A stretch of 64,000 bases of DNA. Origin: Dolomedes plantarius (taxonomy: Eukaryota; Arthropoda; Arachnida; Araneae; Dolomedidae). A program made the translations under genes and the position numbers. The first letter of the stretch is position 1. Each line of letters opens with the position of its first letter. Shown here piece after piece: positions 21,331 to 35,037 of the stretch. Where the stretch lies: positions 1,198,511 to 1,262,510 of the forward strand of contig OU015496.1 in the NCBI GenBank assembly GCA_907164885.2. Direction: 5' to 3'. Below the pieces are notes generated by a model. It made no database searches. It was not told the origin of the DNA and saw only the letters and a list, made by a program, of their open reading frames with translations.

Positions 21331-22499
21331 CAGAATTACAGATAAGTCGTAAGCGTTTTAGGTAAAATTTTACAAATTTGATTCATTTAAAATTTGAGTC
21401 TTCCCACTCTGTGATTATCATATGCGGTCTATAGCTTTCACAAGATTATAAAATGGGTCCATGACTCTAAAAATATTGAGGAACAACGGTCTAAAACAAT
21501 CTATGGCTATCCGGTTGATCTTAGTCCAACGACTGGATCTCGAATTGACCTTAATTGAAATCCCATTATATTATAATTTCGTGTTTGACGTACTCAAAGT
21601 AATTTTATCGTGGTCGGTGAAAATGTCTATGTTTCATCAGGGATGGTTTCTTGTGTGAAAATAATGTACAACTAACACCCGGTTGAAGATAATGATTCCC
21701 TTGCGCGTGTTAGTATGTTGTGGAAGCTCATTGGCGCTAAAATTTTAGTAGTTTGCATATCACTATACATGCCTTTTACCAGCATAAAGCAATGATATAT
21801 TTTGATATTATGATCTTTTTAAAAAAAAACAAACAAAAGATTTAGGTCTGAGAAATTGCCTAGCTACAGTCACAAATAAATGCAATAATCTCATTAAAAA
21901 TATCTTTTTCACTATAAATAATTGATATTATATAGTCTGATGATATATATTTTGCAGTAGTAATGTAAATAAATAAGTTTCTAAATATTAATCTGCTATG
22001 TTAATTATGGTTCATGTTCACTTAATTCCTGGGAATTAGTATAGAAACTAGACATTTTTTTATTGTACTTAAATTCCATTTTTGGTAGGATGGAATTTTC
22101 AAAGATTTGCCATTTTTAAACCAGGTATCTAAGATTCTTTGCAAGATACCCACAGAATTTTTTTCCTTTGCTCTATTTTTCCATAAACTGTCTTCAGAAT
22201 TTTTTATTTAGGAAAAATACCCTCAAATATTTTCCCTAAAAAAAGACTTTCTTTGAAAAAGGGATTCTCTATCCCTTTAAAGTTATTAAATGATGTTATC
22301 AATAAAATTTTTTATAAAACTTTAGAGAGCAGACAATATTTTTAAAATTTTCTAAGTGGAAAAATACGGGAATTAGAGTTACTGGTTCAAGAGATATAGC
22401 AAAACAAATCATGCTTAAAATTTTGAAATAAATATTTTTTAGGGCAAAACTTCAAATTCCTAAAATTTATTCCCATATTATAATGAATTTATACATGTA
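21331..22499. other. Unassigned AT-rich DNA
   Basis: No gene, repeat family or element end recognised. A 65-codon frame at 21461-21658 is not supported by anything else. Confidence 0.35.
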
Positions 22500-22944
22500 C
22501 TAGCTGTACCCGTCCCGGCATTGCTCGGGTAATGTAATTACCAATTTTTTAGTAGCCTTAACCCTTTGTTAATGGGCGTCGCTGTCATCTTCATAGATTT
22601 TTTCCACAAACACACCACAAATTATATGATATTAACTAAGTGTTGGCCTAAGTTATTTGAAGGTGAGTAATATATTTCTTATTTATAAAATATTGTCCGG
22701 TTACTTTATGGGCGCAACTTGCACATACATGCACTCACGCATACACGCACGCGCATGCGTGCTTCCATGCGTGCGTAAAAACTTGCTGTGAAGATTTGCT
22801 GGCTACTGCGCCACAGGACAACAATTTCTTAAAGTGTATTATAGCAGGAGATGAGCATGCATACATACGTACGTACGTGCGTACATACATGCATGCATGC
22901 ATACATACGTGCGTACATACATGCGTACATACATGAATGCATGC

Positions 22945-22975
<31 letters not shown>
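22500..22975 (-). mobile_element. Possible Helitron of a second family; left boundary only
   Basis: On the minus strand the 3' end is GACGGGTACAGCTAG followed by T, with a CCCGAGC...GCCGGG hairpin just inside, as expected for a Helitron. The interior differs from family A. The opposite end is not certain: the sequence runs into ATAC/ATGC and then ATAG tetranucleotide repeats (22860-22975), and a TCTATCTA-type 5' end may lie there. Confidence 0.5.
22860..22975. repeat. Compound tetranucleotide microsatellite
   Basis: ACGT/ACAT/GCAT-type tetranucleotides grade into (ATAG)n, with CATACATACG and ATAGATAGATAG runs. Confidence 0.9.
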
Positions 22976-22977
<2 letters not shown>

Positions 22978-24207
22978 AATACTGAATTTAAAAAAGCAAC
23001 CATTTTTCGTAATAATACGTTGATAATTTTTACCTCCTAGTAAAACTGACATCCTAGTATCCCACAAAAATTGAATTCTCATACAAATGCCAGATGTTCT
23101 TTATAGAACAAACTAATTATTTATTTATCGTAAAACTGGTGCCACGCAGTACTTGACAAATTTTTTTCCAGAAAACGATTATGACTAAACAATATGTGCT
23201 ATCGGAGTGTGACGTCATTGGAGACAAGAACTGTCGCATCCCATGCTAATGTCCATAGAAAAAAAAAGATATTGTTGTTTCACCTACATACTTTTGATTA
23301 GTGTGAATAGGATTATGACTGTACCATGTACCCCATTGGTGTGTGACGTCACTTTCAAAACTTTAGAGACAAGGTCGCTTCCCATACTAATATTGTTAAT
23401 ACGTAAATATAAGAGAAATTCTTTATTCGGTTACGTATTTTGTCCATAAAAATAATATTTTTTTGCATATATAGAATTGATTAGCAAGCATAGGTCTTTG
23501 AGTAAAAAATGTACGCCATCAGTGTGTGACGTCACTTCCCAAGATTTGGAGACAAGAACTGTCGATTCCCATGCTAACGTTCATAGGGAACATTTACGAT
23601 TTTTTTTACACGTATACATGCATTATTTTACCATGAAAACGATTATGCTGAATGAAATACACCATCGGGAAGAGTTCCGTATCCTGTGCCGGGAAATTTG
23701 GCGATTTTTTTTTCGGTGATAAATATTTCAATATGGTATATTATCATTCGTTTATGTTACGATGTTTTTATGGTGGTTTCTTATTCGGGTACTTACGTAT
23801 TAACGCCACCGCAACGTCAGAGTTTGTGAAGAAAAGTCATAAGAAATGAGCTCCTGATGTACGGATATTTCTAATAGAATCTGCCGGTAAAATGTATAAT
23901 AGAAATTTGTTTCTTGACGTAACAAAACTGTATTCAAATTGCGTCCGCTCTTTTTTAAGTCGTATAATTTTTTTTGGATGGCAGAACGATAACGTTTCCA
24001 TGACTACGCTTTATTTTCTATTAATTAAACTCTCCAGTACGTATATAATTAAAAACAGAGTTTGTGGAGAAACGTCATAAGAAATGAGCTCCTGATGTAC
24101 GGACATTTCTAATGGAATCTGTCGGTAAAATGTTATATTTTTACGGCAAAAGTTTCTATATATATTTATGCATGTTTCTCTGTATCTCTCTCTCTCTCTA
24201 TCTATCC

Positions 24208-24676
<469 letters not shown>

Positions 24677-24775
24677 AAATCTTGTTTATTATAAAATTTA
24701 TCTTGTTTCTATTTGTTTTGTTTTTAAGCCTAAGTGACTCCGAAAAGATGGCGTCGCTTAGATAGGTTGCAATAA

Positions 24776-24810
24776 TCTGATTTTTCCGCGCCAAACGCGG
24801 AAAAATCAGA
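24776..24810. repeat. Perfect 15-bp hairpin with CCAAA loop
   Basis: TCTGATTTTTCCGCG (24776-24790) and CGCGGAAAAATCAGA (24796-24810) are exact reverse complements. The hairpin sits just inside the right copy of the inverted pair. It could be a terminal hairpin of a foldback element. Confidence 0.92.
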
Positions 24811-25308
24811 AATCGCGCCAAATAGCGCCAAGCGGCACAGGATACGGAACTCTTCCCACACCATCTAAATATGACGTCAATATCAGCTTTGGAGACAAGA
24901 ATTTTCGCTCCCAGCCCATAGAGATAAATTTAGACGATAATTTTTCCCCTTTAAAGCCAGTATTTATTAATTCGTGAATTCGAAAGAAATGTGTTTTGAA
25001 TAACGTAAGCTGCATTTGGGCAAGGGTTTAAAAATAATTTAAAACATTTCTTTCCAGGAGCAATATTTAAAGAAAATTGAAAGATTGCGTCGGATATCGG
25101 CTGTTTTACGGCTTTGAGCGAAAACATTTTGGACCAGATATTCTTTACGGTCGCCAAGGGCGGATGAGTTGGCCCAATTCAGGCTCATCTCTATTTTAGG
25201 CGATCAGTATTATTTCGCCAGGGAAATACTAGGTCGAGATGACAAATTGGAAGGGATATTTATGTTTCTGGCTCAGAATTTTTCATTTGAGATTTTCTAA
25301 AGAATTTA

Positions 25309-26718
25309 CACTGCTGGCCACTGTAAATGCAACACCCTGAAGGAAACATGCAAATAACATGAAATTTACAACATGCATTAGCGGAGGTGAGATATGCAAA
25401 TGATTAGAATTTCAGCGCAGACGCACATCACGCGCGCCTGTGGCGCCACTTCAAAGCGCTATTTAAGGCTTGGAGATTCGGACGATTTCAAGTTCCGCAA
25501 TTGTGTTTTTCTTGTGGTTTTTTCAAAAAAACGATCAATTATGCCTCGTCGAAAACAGCGATCATCTTTTGATCAAGTATCCGAGTTCGACAGAGGAAGG
25601 ATAGGGGCCTACCGAGATTGTGGATTATCTTTCAGGGAAATCGGTAGTCGTGTTGGACGAAACCTAACAACTGTAATGCGGATATGTGATCGTTGGATGC
25701 AGGGGGGTACGACGGACCGGCGTGTTCGATCGCATCCACCTCAGCGCACCACTTCACGTGACGACAGGCAAATTGTGCGCATGGCAGTGACGGATCGCTG
25801 AGTCACATCACGAACCATAGCACAGCACATGCAGTCTGTAACGCATCATCCAGTGTCTGCGCGTACCATTCGACGCCGTTTACAGCAGAGTGGTCTGTCC
25901 GCAAGACGTCCATTACTTTGTCTACCCTTGACGCAGCACCACAGACGTCTCCGCCTCCAATGGTGCGATGACAGAAAGATGTGGACGGCAGAATGGAATG
26001 AAATTGTCTTTACTGTCGAGTCACGCTTCTGTCTGCAACACCACGATGGTCGCATTCGAGTCTGGAGACACCGTGAAGAGAGGATGCTGAACAGCTGCGT
26101 TATGCACCGCCACACTGGTCCTGCACCGGGTATTATGGTATGGGGCGGTATTGGATATCACTCTCGCACACCTCTAGTACGCATTGCCGGTACTTTAAAC
26201 AGCCAGCTCTACATCTCCGAGGTGTTGGAGCCAGTTGTCCTTCCTTACCTTCAGGGCTTGCCCACAGCCATATTTCAACAGGATAATGCGCGACCACACG
26301 TGCCACGCATTGTCCAACGGTTCTTCGTCAATCGCCAGATTGAATTGCTTCCCTGGCCTGCCTCGCTCTCCGGATCTTTCGCCGATAGAAAACATGTGGT
26401 CCGTGGTTGCTCTACGATTGACCCAGATTCCATCCCCAGCTGCCACAGCAGATCAACTTTGGCAACGTGTGGAAGCTGCTTGTTCTGCGGTACCCCAAGA
26501 ACTCATCCAAAGTCTCTTTGAATCAATGCCGAGGCGTGTGGCAGCGGTGATCTCCAACAATGGCGGCTACTCTGGCTACTGATTTTGGCAGGAAGCACAC
26601 TTCACAGAAGTCTATAAATTTAATCATTTGATACTTGGTCAACATGTTATCTACAAAATAAATTTTGTTGTGATATCTCTTGTCTTTCTTGGTGTTGCAA
26701 TTTGGGTGGCCAGCAGTG
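25309..26718 (+). mobile_element. Tc1-like element T1b, 1410 bp
   Basis: Same family as T1a: CACTGCTGGCCAC ends, TA at 25307-25308 and 26719-26720. It is full length and unexpanded, so it gives the reference size for the family. The transposase is on the plus strand and carries several disabling changes. Confidence 0.93.
25541..26582 (+). pseudogene. Tc1 transposase, three independent lesions (T1b)
   Basis: Starts at ATG (MPRRKQRSSFDQV) and matches T1a closely. (1) TGA at 25799-25801 replaces the TCA Ser codon seen in T1a (DR-stop-VTSRTIAQ). (2) The first catalytic Asp is Val: TVESRF instead of TDEPRF, GTC at 26015-26017. (3) A one-base gain near 26360 shifts the frame just before the SPDLSPIENMW block, which continues in the next frame to the TGA at 26580. 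The second Asp (QQDNARPH) is kept. Any one of these changes should abolish activity. Confidence 0.93.
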
Positions 26719-26909
26719 TAAATTCAAAATTTTACTTATTATTTTTTAAAATTTAACGTATACCTAGATGTATTATCTTATAACCGACGCATTTCTTTCA
26801 AATGTCTTTATTTAGTGTTTTGCTGTTGACTGTAGTCACCAGAATTGAAAGCACACCTGCTCATTTTTTTCCGTTTCATATTGGATGTACAAAAAAGAAA
26901 ATGATTACA

Positions 26910-27335
26910 AGATAAAAAGAACTTTTTATATACCACGTTTTTAAATTTTCTGTTGAATCACAAAAACTTGACACTTCTATGTATTATTGAATACTTTTAA
27001 AATTTTTTTTTGATGAATTCATCACTCATCCACTTGAAAGAAAATGATCAAATGTGTAATCAAACATTTAGCTCGAGAATTGGAAGTTCACTTGTGTTTA
27101 ACTTTTCTCTCCCGTCGCGGCCGATAGATGGCTGCACCATTCTACAAAACAAAATTAACTGAAAATGAATTCAATGCTGCTTAAAGAGGGCTAAAAATAT
27201 TAAAATAATACATTGTCATCGTGTTTTGACCTTTCTAAAAATTTCAAATGTCTACCTGGTCGGGAAGTGAGTTAAAAATCAATTGCAAGATTTGTACTGG
27301 ACAAACACACACACAAACAAACAATAGAGCTAGCT
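26910..27335 (+). repeat. Interspersed repeat family B, copy 1
   Basis: Matches the reverse complement of about 63515-63925 over roughly 420 bp. Shared segments include GAACTTTTTATATACCA, TTTTCTGTTGAATCA, ATAGATGGC, GTCATCGTGTT and the ACAAACACACACACAAACAA tail. No coding frame. The ends are not sharp enough to name a class. Confidence 0.8.
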
Positions 27336-27676
27336 AATAAAAACATGGAAAAAATTGGGCTGAATAACTTTGGTTAGTATTTCTTCACTCTAATTCTGTT
27401 TCGTGCATACAATTCAGTTTTTCTGTTTTATGTTCTTAATTAATAATTTATAACTTTGTTATTCTTTGTAGACAAGAGGTGCTGGTTCATTTTTTTAAGT
27501 GTTTGTTAAAAATCTGCCGTTTTACAGCAAATGTTTCACCATCCGGTACAGATTCGCCAGCCGCCAAATTTGGCGATTTAATTTATTTTTGCCTGGCTTC
27601 GTATGTGCTCGTGGAGTTGTGGCACGAATGAGCTTGTTTTAAGTTTGGATTACTTGTTTATTGCATTTATTTATTA

Positions 27677-28567
<891 letters not shown>

Positions 28568-29889
28568 TTATTCCTCATGAAGTTTAGATCAGTAATGCTT
28601 AAACGTTTTTCAATCACGACCCACTCTCTTTAAATAAAAAATCATTCGACTCCAATACACATTTTTTGGGTTGATGTAAATTAATTATTTAGAAAAATAG
28701 GAAAATGTTAACCTCTTCCCCCCCAAAAAGTTTAAAAATAAAATAAATACACGACCTTTGACACACTATTTAAACAATCAATGAAATCTAGATTTTCTGT
28801 GAATATTTACTTTGCATAATAAAGATTAAATAGTCTTGCCTACTTTCTTCTTTCATTTTTAGCGAATCACATGTGACAAAAACTTCATATTTAAATGTTT
28901 ATATGTATTTGTATTTCATTTACGTAAAATTACTTCAAACTCTCCGTGTCCCTGTTGTGATGACTTTTGATGGCTGTAGAAATGTTTTTGAATGCCTTGC
29001 TGTCCCCTTTCGTTTTCGGGAATGGCTTTGTCGCAGTGTGTGGTGACAAGGAAGCAATCGACTAGAACATCTGCTGGCGTCTTGGGGGGGGGGGGGCGGC
29101 CATTATTAATTTTTCTTGGCGGACCTCACTTGTGGCTGGAGGTTTTGGGGGATTGGCTACCATTTTGGCGGGGTCAGCACTTCCGATCATTATGTCCCAG
29201 TCACTAGGGGTATGAGTGTTGGCCCACTTCTGGCAACCCTTACTTTATAAGGGCTGGCCATAGCTGAGTTTGGAGTAAGTTAAAGTTTTATTAATGCCCA
29301 TTTTTGACAGGCTAAGAAAGTCTGGTCAATGTGTTAGCATGTGCAAATGACTGATATGTGGGGTTTTGTGGCTCCGAAGTTCCAATTGTTCGAAAGCACT
29401 GGTTTTCTTCCCGCTAAACACAACGCATTGCAAAACGTAAGAGAAGAAGAATGTGTCATAACATTCCCTCCAATTTTTTTCGTGACCACCAGTTCTCGCA
29501 TCATTATCATTGGTCTAGACGACAGGTAGGTACTTTTCCCACAATATTCCTGCCATGTGTTAGTTGTAATTGAAATCCCCCATTTGTTGTAAAGCTATCT
29601 TTTATTCAGAATAGGGATCTAAACAGAGGAAAAAGTGATGAAATCATTCCAGTATTTTAAAAGACAGAAGATTAACTTAAAACGTTATCAGAACCACATT
29701 TTCAGATCTCAGATAAGTCACTACTCAATAATAAGGAAAATTTATTAAAAATTCTTGAATCGTGTATAACACACGAATGGATTAAAATATTTAACTATAC
29801 TGTCTCAAATAAACTGCCACCTTGCTGCAAAGTCAAAATTAACTTGAAATCTAAACAGCCTATCACAAATATGGGTGACATGTGGAATT
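28568..29889. other. Unassigned; possible hAT-type end near 28590
   Basis: CAGTAATGCTTAAACG at about 28589, followed by CACGACCCACT, resembles the terminal sequence of Charlie-type hAT elements, but no matching inverse end was found. A short GC-rich segment with a G11 run lies at about 29040-29240. No gene is supported. Confidence 0.35.
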
Positions 29890-30110
29890 GACTGCAGTTC
29901 CTGTTACCATTAAGACAAAGATTTACATAATGAGAAATAAGAAATACTTCCTTATTCACTTTAAAATACTGTTCCTAAACTGAGAATATACAATAATAGC
30001 CTATTTCCTTCTCTAAAAGAGCCATTTCGCGCTGTATGTTTCTATGTACTTCATTTCATTTTATTTATTCGTGAGTTTATACATAGTTTTATACTAGGAA
30101 AAGTAAATCG
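29890..30110 (+). repeat. Diverged duplication block Z, copy 1
   Basis: Resembles 34545-34765 in the same orientation, with common segments such as TATAATGAGAA, TTCACTTTAAA, GTATGTTTCTAT and ACATAGTT. The two are well diverged. No element ends seen. Confidence 0.6.
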
Positions 30111-31215
30111 CATTAATGTATATAGTATTTAAAGTTCAGAATTTAGTCGGCTCCTTTAGCATAATAAATAATTATTCATTTGTCCAGTATTCTGAACGCA
30201 AAAGTAATTCCTTGGAGCAGCAATTTTATTTCACCCGTTCAAGCTACCTAACTCTGTACATTTGAACACTAATAAAGTTGTGCAATAAAGGAAGACATAC
30301 GCGAGCTGTGTACAGCAAGTCGTCTAAAGGTACAGAGTGCGAAAGGTAGACTGTCTTCCCATAAGATTAGCAAACGCTAAATTTCGAAGACGCACAAATT
30401 TATGATTATGTCATGTACAAAAAAAAAATAGTATGAACACAGCGTTGTGTGTATGTGCATGGGGGTCACATAGCAAATATATACATCTTCAGCGTTCCCA
30501 GTAAACTTAGACCAATGTTTCGTCCATAACACAAAAGTTCCGCATTTGGAATTATTTGCTCTCCAGCGCATGCTTTATTGAGGACCTCATAACAAAGGCT
30601 ATACCTGTTGGGTTTAATGAGTAAAGAGTTAAAATTTGCATGCATTCCGCATTTAGGATTCTTTGTCTCCAGCGTATTTGTTGGCTATGCCTTGCTGAGA
30701 AGTGCATAAAAAGGGCGGAACTTAGGCCCAAACAATCTTGGTAAGACAAACATGTATATATACCCTGAGCACGTTGATCGAGCGAATAGCAAAGTTAGGT
30801 GAGTCTTAGGAGTCTTCCGTATTTGTGTTATATTCCAGGTACATTTGTAGGACTTATGTTATTTCTTATCATGAATCAAACTTATTAAGCATTATACAAG
30901 ACCTTGTTATTAAGACGGTATTGACGTAGCATATTAGGAATCGTAATCTTTATCCTATATGTACTTTTCCAATGCCGTTTATGAAATGCATATTTTTGAA
31001 ATATGTACTACTTTGCGTGTGAAATAAAATTTCATGTGAAATGTGCGAGATTTTTTTTTAAAGATTTTTCTACAATTTGTTTTAAAAAAATTTAATTTTG
31101 AAGAGATAGACAAAATTAATTTAATATCCTTATTACATTGTAAATATGTAAAATAGTGACTAAAGAAAAATTTAATGTTTTAACAACTATGCTCTCTTTA
31201 TTAAACGTGTACATT

Positions 31216-31301
<86 letters not shown>

Positions 31302-33504
31302 AAGAAACAGTACTCAAAGATATTGGTTTGCTTGATTGTGATCAAAAGAATACTGAGAATAAATTTCGTAACCTTAGGATTGGAGATTAGCAGTTTAAAA
31401 TCATGCCCACCTAAGCCTACGGTCATTTTCCACGATCATTCGTGGTATCAGTTTCTTTTCTGCCTGTGGAAATCTTCACGTCTTTGATTCCTAGACAATG
31501 ATCGTGACTTGAAGCTTGGGAATTACCGATTGTAAATGATGAACTGACTCAGCCTACGGTCATTTACCATGATCATTCTTACGAACAATATCTTTTCTGC
31601 CAGTGGAAATCTTCATATTATAATCGTTATTTTCGGTGTAATGTTACAGGAAACTTCCACATCGTTGTAACCGTAATCAGGTATCATTTCTGTGATGTTT
31701 TTTTCGCATGATGTGTCTGCGAAAGATCGGTTCCAAGCGTAACAATTTTCATTTTTTAGTTCACCGAAAACCGTCCCACATTCCTAGACTATGAACGTGA
31801 TACAGAGATCAATTAAACGACATAAGGTACGAAATTAACTTTGGAGTTAAGTACTGAGTTTTAGATACAATCGGGATGATTAAGACCTATTGGATCAACA
31901 GGAATAGTAAGGATAACTTGGTCAATTGGGTCATGCCATTTTAAGATGATCAGATTGTATATGTACTTTTCAACTGTAAGATAATTATTCAGTTGTAAAC
32001 TCAGGTTGAGTCACTAGTAAACTGTTGTACTTTTTAACTCGGGATTTATATTGAATCTTGCTTATAGAAACTTTAAAAATCGAAATTTTTGATTATGAAT
32101 TATGTAAAATATATCACAATTAATAAAAACTTTTACTCATATTAACCCTTTCGTTTGAGGAGTTTTAACCAGTTTCTTTACCATTTTTTTTAACCAAAAT
32201 ATGAGGCTGTATATAAATATTTATCGAACCTTACTTCAATCGGGAAATGTCTATAGGTGAGGAATCAAGTCTCTAATTTCAAATCTTGAGCAAGACGTTG
32301 TTTCTTCTGAACATGAATGCGCAACTAATATTGTCAGAACAAAAATGCAGGGCTCACATTATGAGACATCGTTAGCCTTTGAATTTAATTTCAATCAGCT
32401 GCACAACTGTGCAGTATTCATTAGGTAAACAATACGGCATTAAAGTATAGTTACATTATAAATTCCCAAATTTGCTTTTCTAATGCGAGTATGACCATAT
32501 CTTTCGTATTTTTTTGTATTTTATTTTATGTATATCCCCCCCCCCAATTCTTGAACACGAATGTAATTGAATATAATTATAAATTTTAAAATTATGTCTT
32601 GCTTTTTAGCATTTCTAAAATTTTCGTTTGAAGCGATTGTTACATGAGTGTGTCACTAAAATGTCATTGGAAGACAGGAACTCCATATCTTAATATTTGG
32701 TACAGCAAACTAATGAATGTAGGAAAAGGATGCTTCAGGTCTTAATATCTAGTGGATATATATATAACATGGCCAGTGCTGGTCATTCTGAAAAAAAAGA
32801 TAAAAGGGTGACAGACACGGGTATATGAAGTACTTCGGATTTATTTTTAAATTTAAGTTAGTTAGAGGAGGCTTAAGGACAGTGGCTTATTGCCATTTAC
32901 AAATAGAGGTACATGGTCGATCTCCGGTCAGCAAGGATCAGGCGGGCGACATGGCTTCCAGTAGCTGCATTGGAATCGCTTCTTCCAGGGCGTCGGAAAA
33001 ACGAGTAATGACTGTATGGTCCTACGGCAAGCGCTCCCGAGATCTCTCTGTCTGTTTTTCTTAAACCTTCCCCCCGTGCTGGGACGGTCACGTGACTTTT
33101 TGGTTCAGACACCATCTGGAGCATATCACGCCAATTAAAGCGCCAAGGCGCACGGCTAGTTCTGTGTACAAAGATTATGGATGTGTCTGCGAGTAAAAAA
33201 AGGGATCAAAGGAGAATGTTATGGCCAATCGTTAGGCAACCCCTTTTAAGGGATTAACATTGGTATTTTCTGTTTCCGATGATAAGCGATGAATGCTGAT
33301 AACGTGACCAAAGCGTTTCAAAACTTTACGACAATGAGACTTTGCTATCAGTAGGAGGGGATCATAGCTTTCACTAGCTTATCAAATAGATCCAAGACAT
33401 TGGTTTAGATCTAAGGAGCTAAGGTTTACTCCTAAACTGGTTGGTATTGCTAGGCTGGAAGCCGTATAATGGGAACGACGATATTGCTTTCGTAAACCTA
33501 TATA
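30111..33504. other. Unassigned DNA with small local duplications
   Basis: No gene recognised. Two local duplications are visible: TTCCGCATTT...CCAGCG segments about 107 bp apart near 30538 and 30645, and AGCCTACGGTCATTT...GTGGAAATCTTCA segments about 137 bp apart (31414 and 31551). A (TA)n tract occupies 31219-31303. About 32870-33150 is less AT-rich and may be part of a retroelement, but I cannot assign it. Confidence 0.4.
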
Positions 33505-33988
33505 AATTATTTCGTCCGACTCTAGTTCAGCCCTGCAAGCCTTGCCAAACAACAGTGGCATCAATTGCTACCGTATTCAAGAGTGTAAAGCACTAATGGG
33601 GACTTTCAAACACCAGATCTCCTTTCAGTGGATCCCTACACATTGTGGTTTACCTGAAAAGGAGATAGTGGACAGTCTATTTAAGAATAGGGCAGAGGTT
33701 TTGCAGAAACCTAGCATGACACTGACATACCATTCCTCTCAGCATTTTATAAAAATGACCTGCATAAATGCCTTTAAATTGAAGTTTAATGAATGCTCTA
33801 CAGAAAAGTCCTGGGCTACTCTATGTAAAGATTCTTCTTTTGTTCACGAATCACTGCGTTTTGCTGCGGTCGCATTTTTTAGACTTTTCACCAGCCACAA
33901 CTGTCTCAGGGCACATCTTTTCCGGATGGGTCTGGCTGATTCGCGTCTTGTGCCATTCAAGTCAACCTACGACTGTATTACGTCTTGA
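33505..33988 (+). pseudogene. RNase H region of a jockey/I-type non-LTR retrotransposon
   Basis: The frame contains SDSSSALQALPNN (the Asp-containing RNase H strand), then HQISFQWIPTHCGLPEKE with the catalytic-loop His, then VDSLFKN with a C-terminal Asp. The next part, LRFAAVAFFRLFTSHNCLRAHLFRMG, matches the conserved tail that follows RNase H in many arthropod jockey/I-type polyproteins. The usual CxxC zinc-knuckle is lost (VPFKS). In-frame stops occur upstream near 33500, and no reverse transcriptase is present. This is a 5'-truncated dead copy. Confidence 0.78.
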
Positions 33989-35035
33989 CGTGTGCCTTGC
34001 ACTTATAAATTTTAAGTCCCTTGTTTTGAACTGTTGGAGAGCGCGTGGTCTGAATTTTTTTATTTCACCGGCATTTGTAAATTAAAAAAAAATAAAACTT
34101 ATATAAATTACTATATTTTCACACGCTTGTGGGGGAAAAAATTTTTCATTTTGACGCTGTCCTATATAAAAATTTTTTTTTGCATATAGCAGGTCTGTTT
34201 TTACATTGCATTCCGACAGAGAGGAGTGTAAAGCTTTAGGAAAGAAACAATAACTGAAGAATTGTCAGAAATAAAACTGCTTAGAAACCGAAAATGCTAA
34301 TGTAATACCTCCTAAACATTTCCGAAACTATCAAAATCCTGCCACAAAAAACTTGATTTACCTATTTAAATTTCGAGGAAGTAAAATTTTGGGGAAATTC
34401 CTTGGTTTCAAAATTAAGATAACACAAGACAAGAAATGTCTAGAGGAAAATCAAAAGCATATTCCTCCGTTAAATTTGTTTAGCGTCATTTCTTTAATAA
34501 ATATGGAGACAGCTGTGTATTTAAGGGCTCAGGCACGTATACAATTGATTGCAGGTTCTTTTATCATAGAGACGAAGATTTATATAATGAGAAGTAAAAA
34601 TACTTCTTTGTTCACTTTAAATTCATCTCTCTAAAATGAGAATACACATGAATAATCTTTCCTCTGCTCTACAGGGGACAACTTACGATGTATGTTTCTA
34701 TAACGTTCGCGTCATTATTTTCAACGAGTCTGCACATAGTTGTTTACTTTTATATATTCCCGATGGTTGGACGTTTTTATATTACAGATGTATGTAGAGT
34801 TTGGTATTATGTACATAAACAGGATGTCTACTCAATAAATTTGTCGACAATTCAATTAAGAAAATTAAACTCGTAGAAATTAAATAACAGCTTGTCTGGG
34901 AAAGCGTGTAAAATCATAAGTAACTGACATTTATGAGTGTTTCCAAAATTTTAAGTGACATTTAATTAGTTTTAAAAAGAGGGAAATAGGTGTTTGCACT
35001 GTTGATTTATAAGAAGAAGAATTCCTGTTTTAATG
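33989..35035. other. Unassigned; contains block Z copy 2 (34545-34765)
   Basis: No gene recognised. The segment at 34545-34765 is the diverged partner of 29890-30110. A 93-codon frame at 34353-34634 is not supported by other evidence. Confidence 0.4.
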
Positions 35036-35037
35036 TA

